The notes beneath the pieces were generated by a model. That model did no database searches. It saw only the letters and a program-made list of their open reading frames with translations, and was not told the origin of the DNA. The position numbers and the translations under genes were made by a program. Below, one piece after another: positions 57,875 to 64,000 of a stretch of DNA of 64,000 nucleotides. How positions within the stretch are numbered: position 1 is the stretch's first letter; every line of letters begins with the position of its first letter. Source of the DNA: UBA1562 sp041653955 (GTDB lineage Bacteria; Omnitrophota; Gorgyraeia; Gygaellales; Profunditerraquicolaceae); contig JBAZEH010000001.1 in NCBI GenBank assembly GCA_041653955.1, positions 1 through 64,000 of the forward strand, read 5' to 3'.

Positions 57875-58681
57875 GCTTCTCCAGATTTTGTCTTCTTTAC
57901 AAGCTATTGTCTTGACCGGACAGACCTTAAAACATTCTCCCCGGTTATCACAGATATTATAATCTATAACTGCGAGGTTGTTAACTATTTTTATGGCTGA
58001 CACAGGGCATGCCTTCTCGCATTTCCTGCAAGCGATACACCCGACAGAGCAAGCCTCCATTACTGCCTTACCCATATCAAGCGACTTACAGCGCACCGCG
58101 AAAGCCTTATCTGCCGGTACTAAACTGAATAAACCTTTAGGGCAGGCTGCTACGCATTTACCGCAGGCAGTGCATTTATCTTCATCCACTACCGGGAGCC
58201 CCTCCTCATTCATTGTGATCGCTCCGAACGGACAAACATCAACGCAGGTGCCGTATCCTATGCAGCCGTAAACACACGCCTTCGGCCCACCCATAACTAG
58301 GCTCGCGGACCTGCAATCTTTAGTCCCTTTGTATATAAACCTGTCCTTAACCCTTTTACTGCCTCCGTGGCAGTGCAGGACCGCTACATCCTTGGCTCTC
58401 TTCTTGAATTCTACTCCCAATATGCCTGCTATCTTCTTCCCTGCCTCTTCACTGCTGACTGTGCAGCGTTCAACTGAACAGGAACCATGAATAAGTCCTT
58501 CGGCAAACCCCATACATCCCGGCATACCGCACGCCCCGCAGTTTGCCCCGGGGAGTTCCGCGAATATCTTTTCTATGCGCGGGTCAACTACTACGCAAAA
58601 TTTCCTGGCAGCCAAAGCGAGCCCCACTCCAAAAAGTATACCCAGGCCGCTTAAAGTAAGTATAGAAGCTATTATTTCCAT
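57836..58681 (-). CDS. rnfB: Rnf complex subunit B (ferredoxin-type)
   Basis: 281 residues. N-terminal membrane helix (ILTLSGLGILFGVGLALAA), an Fe-S domain with CGACGMPGC, then several 4Fe-4S clusters (CIGYGTCVDVCPFGAI, CTACGKCVAACP, CIACRKCEKACPVSAI, CDNRGECFKVCPV). It takes electrons from ferredoxin into the Na+/H+-pumping Rnf complex. The final 12 residues come from a type A repeat and are not part of the conserved protein. Confidence 0.95.
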   Translation of the reverse strand: MEIIASILTLSGLGILFGVGLALAARKFCVVVDPRIEKIFAELPGANCGACGMPGCMGFAEGLIHGSCSVERCTVSSEEAGKKIAGILGVEFKKRAKDVAVLHCHGGSKRVKDRFIYKGTKDCRSASLVMGGPKACVYGCIGYGTCVDVCPFGAITMNEEGLPVVDEDKCTACGKCVAACPKGLFSLVPADKAFAVRCKSLDMGKAVMEACSVGCIACRKCEKACPVSAIKIVNNLAVIDYNICDNRGECFKVCPVKTIACKEDKIWRSRDGSADKAKSVP

Positions 58682-58686
58682 ATTTT

Positions 58687-59295
58687 TTAAAACCTGAAAC
58701 CACTGAATCCCATAAATGCCAGGCTCATCAGGGCCGCGACCATAAAAGCTATCGGGATACCTTCAAAACACCTGGGCGCGTCATTTACCTGTAAGCGTTC
58801 TCTTATGCCGGACATAAGAAGCAATGCCAGGGTAAAACCTATCCCTGCGAATAAAGACTGCGTAACGGAAAGAAGAAAACTTAACTGCGCGGGCTTGCCC
58901 GAAACAAAAAAATTATCTATATTCAAAACAGTAACGCCCAACACGGCGCAGTTAGTGGTTATCAAAGGCAAGTATATCCCCAGTGCCCTGTAAAGGGCCG
59001 GTGATTTCTTAAGGATAACCATCTCTACGAATTGGACAAAGGCCGCGATAACCAAAATAAATGTTATTGTCCTAAGGTATGTTATATGAAAAGGTATGAG
59101 GATGAACCGGTAGGCAAGCCAGGTTATTATCCCGGACAACGTCATCACGAATATTACCGCCATACCCATGCTCATAGCCGGCTTGATATTGCGCGATACC
59201 CCAAGAAAAGGGCAAAGGCCCAGGAACTTGGAAAGTATGAAGTTATTTATAAACACCATACTTATTATAACCGTTAGGAATATCTTAAAATCCAT
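58687..59295 (-). CDS. rnfA: Rnf complex subunit A
   Basis: 202-residue integral membrane subunit with six helices: INNFILSKFLGLCPFLGVS at the N-terminus and TTNCAVLGVTVLN in the middle, the two Cys-containing helices that hold the intramembrane iron centre with RnfE. An AGAGGTAACTG site precedes the ATG. Confidence 0.95.
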   Translation of the reverse strand: MDFKIFLTVIISMVFINNFILSKFLGLCPFLGVSRNIKPAMSMGMAVIFVMTLSGIITWLAYRFILIPFHITYLRTITFILVIAAFVQFVEMVILKKSPALYRALGIYLPLITTNCAVLGVTVLNIDNFFVSGKPAQLSFLLSVTQSLFAGIGFTLALLLMSGIRERLQVNDAPRCFEGIPIAFMVAALMSLAFMGFSGFRF

Positions 59296-59296
59296 A

Positions 59297-59890
59297 TCAG
59301 TTACCTCTATTCTTTATAAGGTTTGTCGCTGCGATAAGCACGCCGAGCGTTAACAGCGCGCCCGGGGCCAATACCATTATATTTACAGGGTCAAAACCCT
59401 TTACAATAATATGTCCAAACAGCTTTCCGCTACCCAATATTTCCCTGATAAGCGCAACCGAACATAGCGCCAGGGTGAAACCTAACCCCATACCCAGGCC
59501 ATCCATAATCGAAGGTAATATATTATTCCTTGAGGCAAAGGCCTCTGCCCTGCCCATAATAATACAATTGACTACGATAAGGGGCACAAATATCCCCAGG
59601 CGTTTCGCAAGAAGGGGCGCGTATCCTGCCATGACCAGCTCAACGATTGTCACGAATGAGGCGATAACTACGATAAAACATGGTATGCGTATCTTATGCG
59701 GGACGACACCCTTTATACCCGAAATTATGGTGTTGGATGCGACCAGCACAAAAGTAGCCGCGATCCCCATGCCGACCGCGTTCTCAAGAGAAGTTGATAC
59801 CGCCAGGGTCGGGCAGAGTCCCAGTACGATTACGAATATCGGGTTCTCCCTGAATATGCCTTTACTGAATTCTGCGAATATTTTCTTCAT
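59297..59890 (-). CDS. rnfE: Rnf complex subunit E
   Basis: 197 residues, paralogue of RnfA in inverted topology: GIFRENPIFVIVLGLCPTLAVS and VVNCIIMGRAEAFAS. It pairs with RnfA. A type A repeat separates it from rnfD upstream. Confidence 0.94.
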   Translation of the reverse strand: MKKIFAEFSKGIFRENPIFVIVLGLCPTLAVSTSLENAVGMGIAATFVLVASNTIISGIKGVVPHKIRIPCFIVVIASFVTIVELVMAGYAPLLAKRLGIFVPLIVVNCIIMGRAEAFASRNNILPSIMDGLGMGLGFTLALCSVALIREILGSGKLFGHIIVKGFDPVNIMVLAPGALLTLGVLIAATNLIKNRGN

Positions 59891-59908
59891 CTCAATTCTC
59901 TAAATTTT

Positions 59909-59984
59909 AGGGACGGTTCTCAAGTCAATCGTAAAAGTGTCCCTTCTAAGGGACAGTCTTTGCTTTGGCTCCAGAACCGTCCCT
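59909..59984 (-). repeat. Nested inverted-repeat element, type A copy 3
   Basis: 76 nt; outer arms AGGGACGGTTCT (59909-59920) / AGAACCGTCCCT (59973-59984), inner arms AAAAGTGTCCC / GGGACAGTCTT with one imperfection, and the CAATCG / GCTTTGG patches. Its right half supplies the rnfD tail Arg-Asp-Gly-Ser-Gly-Ala-Lys-Ala-Lys-Thr-Val-Pro and stop. Confidence 0.92.
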
Positions 59985-60932
59985 CCTACCGTAGACGGGG
60001 GGCCTTACATATCTGTCTATAAGCGGAACAAAAGCATTCATGATCAGGATAGAGAACGATACGCCTTCAGGGTACCCTCCCCACCTCCTGATTATAAAAG
60101 TCAGAAGCCCGCAACCTGCGCCAAAAATCAACTGCCCCTTTCGCGTTAACGGAGAGGTAGAGTAATCGGTCGCCATAAAAAACGCGCCCAATATGACCCC
60201 TCCGGAGAGCACCGCGAAAATAGGGTCCCCTTTGGCAAAACCCTGCGCTGGGAATAACCAGCTTAACAGCCCCGCGGCGAATATAAAACTAAGAGGTATA
60301 TGCAAAGATATTATCCTTAAAACAAGCAGTAGCAGCGCTCCGACGGCCAACGCCAGCACAGCCACTTCTCCGATACAGCCTCCGCGCCTGCCCAGTAACA
60401 GGTCCATATAATTTAAACCCATCGCATGGATATCCATACCGGCATTCTTAAAAAGCCCCAGCGGGGTAGCGGCGGTAACCGCGTCAGGATAGGTGAATGG
60501 TTTTGCAAAATCCGTCATATACGTCGGCCATGAAATAATTAGAAAAGCCCTCCCGGCAAGCGCAGGATTGAATATATTCCTGCCTAAACCTCCGAATACC
60601 TGCTTCGCGAAGACAATCGCGAAAAAACTCCCTGCCGCCGGTATCCATAATGGCGCTTCAGGAGGGAGGTTGTAAGCCAGAAGTAACCCTGTTAACGCGG
60701 CGCTGCCGTCAAAGATAGTTACTTTCTTCCTCCTCAACGCCAGGATGAACGCCTCTGATAATACGGCGCTCAATATGGATATCAATATCAACCATAAAGA
60801 AGCAGGGCCGAACGTATATATACCTACGATACCCGACGGTATGAGCGCGGCGAATACCATCCACATTATCCAGGGGATATTCTCCTTTTTACGCAGATGC
60901 GGAGATACAGAAACAACAAGCCTGCCTTTCAT
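59946..60932 (-). CDS. rnfD: Rnf complex subunit D
   Basis: 328-residue membrane protein with multiple helices and the flavinylation region: DAVTAATPLGLF, where the Thr of the A-T-P-L motif normally carries covalent FMN (S/T-GAT-like). Conserved FGGLGRNIFNPALAGRAFL, GAFFMATDYSTSP and GGYPEGVSFSILIMNAFVPLIDR near the end. The last 12 or so residues are repeat-derived and nearly identical to the RnfB tail. Confidence 0.95.
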   Translation of the reverse strand: MKGRLVVSVSPHLRKKENIPWIMWMVFAALIPSGIVGIYTFGPASLWLILISILSAVLSEAFILALRRKKVTIFDGSAALTGLLLAYNLPPEAPLWIPAAGSFFAIVFAKQVFGGLGRNIFNPALAGRAFLIISWPTYMTDFAKPFTYPDAVTAATPLGLFKNAGMDIHAMGLNYMDLLLGRRGGCIGEVAVLALAVGALLLLVLRIISLHIPLSFIFAAGLLSWLFPAQGFAKGDPIFAVLSGGVILGAFFMATDYSTSPLTRKGQLIFGAGCGLLTFIIRRWGGYPEGVSFSILIMNAFVPLIDRYVRPPVYGRRDGSGAKAKTVP

Positions 60933-61426
60933 TAGAATATCTTCTCCATCGTTGCCTTAACCGAACTTACCAGGGCGCTTGAGGATATGGTCGCGCCGGT
61001 TATAGTATCAATAGTATCATTTTTATTCTTGCCCTTGAAACCATCAAGAAAAACACCTTCTGTTATCTTTGAGCCGATACCGGGTGTCTCATTTTGCTCC
61101 AGGATCTTTATAGTCAGCAGCGTTCCGTCCGGCTTGGCACTCACTACCGCCCTGATAACACTTGAATATCCTTTTGCCTCACAGATAAAAATATACCCGA
61201 TAAGGGTTCCGCCCTCATCCAGCGCCTCATAATAATTTATGCCGTTTTTCTCGGCTTCTTTAGTTTGTTTTGCCTGCGGCAGGACCTCTTTAACCGCTTC
61301 ATCCTCCTGCTCCTGGCGGGCCTTTTCTATGCGCGGCTGGGTCACGGCATAAGTCGTGCTCAACAAAATAGCGGCCAAGAAAGAAATAATAAAAAGCACC
61401 AGAGCGTATCTGACGGTATCCTTCAT
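60932..61426 (-). CDS. rnfG: Rnf complex subunit G
   Basis: 164 residues: one N-terminal membrane helix (ALVLFIISFLAAILLSTTYAV) and a periplasmic FMN-binding domain, with NETPGIGSKI and the covalent-FMN motif DTITGATISSSAL (Thr of GAT). It shares a stop/start with rnfD and overlaps rnfC by 4 bases. Confidence 0.94.
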   Translation of the reverse strand: MKDTVRYALVLFIISFLAAILLSTTYAVTQPRIEKARQEQEDEAVKEVLPQAKQTKEAEKNGINYYEALDEGGTLIGYIFICEAKGYSSVIRAVVSAKPDGTLLTIKILEQNETPGIGSKITEGVFLDGFKGKNKNDTIDTITGATISSSALVSSVKATMEKIF

Positions 61427-62700
61427 TTCGCACCTGCCAATATTGATTTAGCATATTTCATATGCTGTACCATATCCCTCTTCGCCGGGCATACATAAGC
61501 GCACAACCCGCATTCAATACAGTCAGATACATTGTATGCCTCTACCAGTTCGCGGTTATTTCTTTCACTCGCCAGGCTTATCATACACGGCATAAGCCCC
61601 GCCGGGCACTCCCTGACACATGCGCCGCAGCGTATACAGAACTCCTCTTCCGGCACTTTTATCTGTTTCTCTCCCATCAAAATAACACCCGTAGTGGATT
61701 TTATCACCGGGACCTTATCCGTATATTGGGCGATCCCCATCATCGGCCCGCCTATGATTATTTTAGCGGGTTCTCCTTTCAGGGGCCCGCAAAAATCAAT
61801 AAGTTCACTTATAAGTGTCCCTATAGGAACCATTATATTTTTGGGGTTGGATACGCAGCTTCCCGTAACAGTAACTACGCGTTCATATAAGGGCTTATTA
61901 AAATAAACAGCTTCGTATATCGCAAAGATCGTGCCGACATTATGCACCATTACCCCGACATCAAAAGGCAATTTACCCGAAGGGACCTCCTTCTGCAAGA
62001 CATTCTTTATAAGCTGCTTCTCTCCTCCCTGCGGATAAACGGATCTTAAGACTTTAACCGTATATTGCGCAGCCTTCCCCCTAAACTCATTTATGGCTTC
62101 CGGCTTATTCTCTTCAATGGCGATATATACACTTTTTATCCCCAAGCACTTTACCAGGATCCGGATACCCATTATTATCTTATCTGTATTTTCCAGCATA
62201 AGGCGGTTATCTCCGGTCAGGTATGGCTCGCATTCCGCTCCGTTCACGATCAGGGTATCAACGGGCCTGGGTGGATTCAACTTAATATGAGTAGGAAAAC
62301 TCGCCCCCCCCATACCGACAATACCTGCCTCCCGCACGATCCGGCGCACCTCATCAGGGGTTAACTTGTCTACCTCCTCCTGCGTCCGGCTGCCGGAATA
62401 ATTCCGGCTATCTTTCCCATCCCCATCAATGACTATTGCTTTGCAGCGCCCTGAAACAGGATGAGGCCAATCCTGGACAGAAACAACCTTCCCTGATATG
62501 GAGGCGTGTATCGGGGCATAAACATGAGCCTCTACCGCGGCTATCCTTTGTCCAGCAGAAACGATATCTCCTGCCTTCACTTCAGGAAGGCACGGTTTAC
62601 CCAGATGCTGGCTTAAAGGTATATAAACACGCGAAGGCAAAAGAAGCCTCTCTATCGCCTTATTTTCAGTCTCTTTCTTATGTTCTTTTAATTTAACCAT
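61423..62700 (-). CDS. rnfC: Rnf complex subunit C
   Basis: 425 residues: SLBB-like N-terminal domain (IPLSQHLGKPCLPEVKAGD), a flavodoxin-like NADH/FMN-binding fold (GIVGMGGASFPTHIKLN, NGAECEPYLTGDNRLM), and two 4Fe-4S clusters (CIRCGACVRECPAGL, CIECGLCAYVCPAKRD). It is the NAD(H)-oxidising/reducing entry subunit. First gene of rnfCGDEAB, overlapping the MFS gene by 13 bases. Confidence 0.96.
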   Translation of the reverse strand: MVKLKEHKKETENKAIERLLLPSRVYIPLSQHLGKPCLPEVKAGDIVSAGQRIAAVEAHVYAPIHASISGKVVSVQDWPHPVSGRCKAIVIDGDGKDSRNYSGSRTQEEVDKLTPDEVRRIVREAGIVGMGGASFPTHIKLNPPRPVDTLIVNGAECEPYLTGDNRLMLENTDKIIMGIRILVKCLGIKSVYIAIEENKPEAINEFRGKAAQYTVKVLRSVYPQGGEKQLIKNVLQKEVPSGKLPFDVGVMVHNVGTIFAIYEAVYFNKPLYERVVTVTGSCVSNPKNIMVPIGTLISELIDFCGPLKGEPAKIIIGGPMMGIAQYTDKVPVIKSTTGVILMGEKQIKVPEEEFCIRCGACVRECPAGLMPCMISLASERNNRELVEAYNVSDCIECGLCAYVCPAKRDMVQHMKYAKSILAGAK

Positions 62701-63953
62701 GGGACCTTACGATGATATATAAGATTTATGACTCCCAGAACGCTGAATAGACACCCTACTACTACCAGTATCAAAGTATGCGAGAACCTTTCAGCGAGGA
62801 GGCCGCTGATGAACATAAAAAGCAGGAAACCCAGGTGCATGACTATTTCCATAGAACTGAATATTTTCCCCCTCATATCATTATCGCTGACATTATGGAT
62901 AATGGTGTTGGAGGCGATCATGATCGGTGAGACAAGGAGACCGAGCATCAAAGATAAAAGTGCCGCTATAAGGAAATACGGGTAATAATGTATGGTCAAG
63001 GCAAAGATAACCAGCATTATACCGCTTAATATCAGGGAAGAAAATATGGTCTTATAGTGAGAGAGCCTTTGCCCGAAACGACCATAAACAAGGGAACCCA
63101 GGAAAAGGCCTATACCCAGGAACATTATTAATAACCCGAGGTCCTTGGTGGCGGAATTCAATGTATTCTGCACGAATACTATCAGGACCACATAGATCGC
63201 CCCCAGCGCGGACCAAAGCACAAAGGTTACGCCCGCGGTAAAACGTATATCCTTATTGCGGATAAAATACAGGACTCCCTCCTTGATTTCCTGGAAAACG
63301 GACTTCCTGATCACCTCCACTATCTCCCTGCTTACCTTCTTCAGGCCCGTTATCTTAGCGGAGTTCTTGGTGATCATAAAGATAAACGCTGCCGATACGA
63401 GAAAAGTTAAGGCATTCAGGTAGAAACCGCTTCTTGCGCCAAGCCACTCTACCAATACCCCGCTTACGCCGAATCCCACGATAGCGGCAATCATCCCGGT
63501 AATATTCACAAGAGAATTGGCTATCAGGAGATCTTTCTTCTCCACAAGGTCAGGAATAATAGAGAGTTTTGCCGGCACAAAAAATCGCCCTATACAGAAA
63601 ACCACGAAGACTATCAGGTATATGGGGCTCATATATTTAGCGTAAAACAGGAATAAAGGGATAACCATGATAAGCGCCGCCCTTAAAAGGTCGGATATAT
63701 ACATCGTCCGGCGCCTATCCCACCTGTCTACATATACTCCGGCAAGCGGGCCTATAAGAAATACCGGGATTATGGTAAAAGAGAGTATTTTGGCTATCTC
63801 AATCGTTGAGCCGGGGGCCTTAAGATATACAAAACCAATCAGCGCCATCTGGCCAAGCCTGTCCCCCAGCTGGGAGATTATCTGCCCTACCCAGAGAAAG
63901 AAAAAATTGCGGTTCCTTAATACTGCGGTGAATTTAGACATATAATAAGACAT
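62688..63953 (-). CDS. MFS transporter (MFS_3/enterobactin-exporter-like)
   Basis: 421 residues, about 12 membrane helices. N-terminal RNRNFFFLWVGQIISQLGDRL and the MFS loop motif GPLAGVYVDRWDRRRTMYISD are typical of multidrug/siderophore-export-type MFS proteins. The substrate is unknown. There is no Shine-Dalgarno before either possible ATG (63953 or 63941), and the tRNA-Thr 3' end is only 4 bases away. It may therefore be expressed from tRNA read-through, or start leaderless. Confidence 0.85.
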   Translation of the reverse strand: MSYYMSKFTAVLRNRNFFFLWVGQIISQLGDRLGQMALIGFVYLKAPGSTIEIAKILSFTIIPVFLIGPLAGVYVDRWDRRRTMYISDLLRAALIMVIPLFLFYAKYMSPIYLIVFVVFCIGRFFVPAKLSIIPDLVEKKDLLIANSLVNITGMIAAIVGFGVSGVLVEWLGARSGFYLNALTFLVSAAFIFMITKNSAKITGLKKVSREIVEVIRKSVFQEIKEGVLYFIRNKDIRFTAGVTFVLWSALGAIYVVLIVFVQNTLNSATKDLGLLIMFLGIGLFLGSLVYGRFGQRLSHYKTIFSSLILSGIMLVIFALTIHYYPYFLIAALLSLMLGLLVSPIMIASNTIIHNVSDNDMRGKIFSSMEIVMHLGFLLFMFISGLLAERFSHTLILVVVGCLFSVLGVINLIYHRKVPWLN

Positions 63954-63956
63954 ATA

Positions 63957-64000
63957 AGCCGACGGGGGGATTCGAACCCTCGACCTAGTGTTTACGAAAC
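63957..64000 (-). tRNA. tRNA-Thr (CGT), partial
   Basis: The 3' part of a tRNA, cut by the window edge. Anticodon loop TTCGTAA gives anticodon CGT (Thr). The T-loop is GTTCGAATC and the 3' acceptor strand is CGTCGGC with U73, as in many Thr tRNAs. The T-stem GAGGG/CCCCC has one A-C mismatch (50:64). CCA is not encoded. Confidence 0.85.

Noticed and set aside
63957..64000. tRNA-Thr as an integration site for an island carrying the MFS and rnf genes
   Set aside because: No integrase or direct repeat of the tRNA 3' end was found near the rnf operon.

Overview
The window looks like a chromosomal segment of a Gram-negative, probably strictly anaerobic, uncultured bacterium. It carries outer-membrane genes (Kdo and heptose synthesis, LptB, an LptC-LptA protein, LpxK, WaaA, a beta-barrel protein), an Rnf ion-pumping complex, SpoVG and many multi-domain fusions. 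This mix fits Candidatus Omnitrophota or a related PVC-type lineage. That placement is inference from gene content only, because no rRNA is present.

Layout. (1) 1-11405, minus strand: tightly packed serine synthesis (serA, class V aminotransferase), clpP, a PPIase-less trigger factor, lptB, lptC-lptA, kdsC-kdsD-kdsA-kdsB, heptose kinase and a deoxyhypusine-synthase-like gene, almost all overlapping or within a few bases. (2) 11528-13281: radC, a small XRE regulator, a MerR-like regulator and a pilin-like gene around a promoter/operator region. (3) 13298-30706, minus: an envelope glycosylation block (GT9-GT9, GT9, deacetylase, GT4, GT4-GT9, acyltransferase-ELM1, lpxK), then a half-size GDT1 transporter, a receiver-GGDEF protein, an outer-membrane protein, waaA, xer, topA and dprA. 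(4) 30856-34005, minus: aroK, spoVG, aroC, nuclease and DUF3786. (5) A Ski2-like helicase (plus), then a small membrane protein and a candidate structured small RNA near 36.4 kb. (6) 36548-52776, minus: a very long unit starting at a good promoter before purB. It runs purB-purL-LOG-purF(frameshifted)-purM-purD-purE-sua5/ywlE fusion-rpiB-glyA-dCMP deaminase-nrdR-bfn-cca-nth-vanZ-macro/Nudix, joining purine synthesis, one-carbon and nucleotide metabolism. (7) tRNA-fMet, eno-ftsB, a divergent FtsH-like protease with an overlapping lipoprotein gene, purN, the rnfCGDEAB operon, an MFS transporter and a partial tRNA-Thr.

Two features cut across the gene list. First, a family of about 75-nt nested inverted repeats sits between co-transcribed genes. 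Five copies are clear and share one orientation, and there are two or more divergent relatives. In two cases the repeat supplies the C-terminal peptide of an Rnf subunit. Second, several genes at the head of transcription units have a -10 hexamer only 6-9 nt before the start codon and no Shine-Dalgarno, suggesting leaderless mRNAs, while internal operon genes have strong Shine-Dalgarno sites. The most promising undescribed element is the promoter - branched three-way-junction - U-tract unit at 36370-36538.
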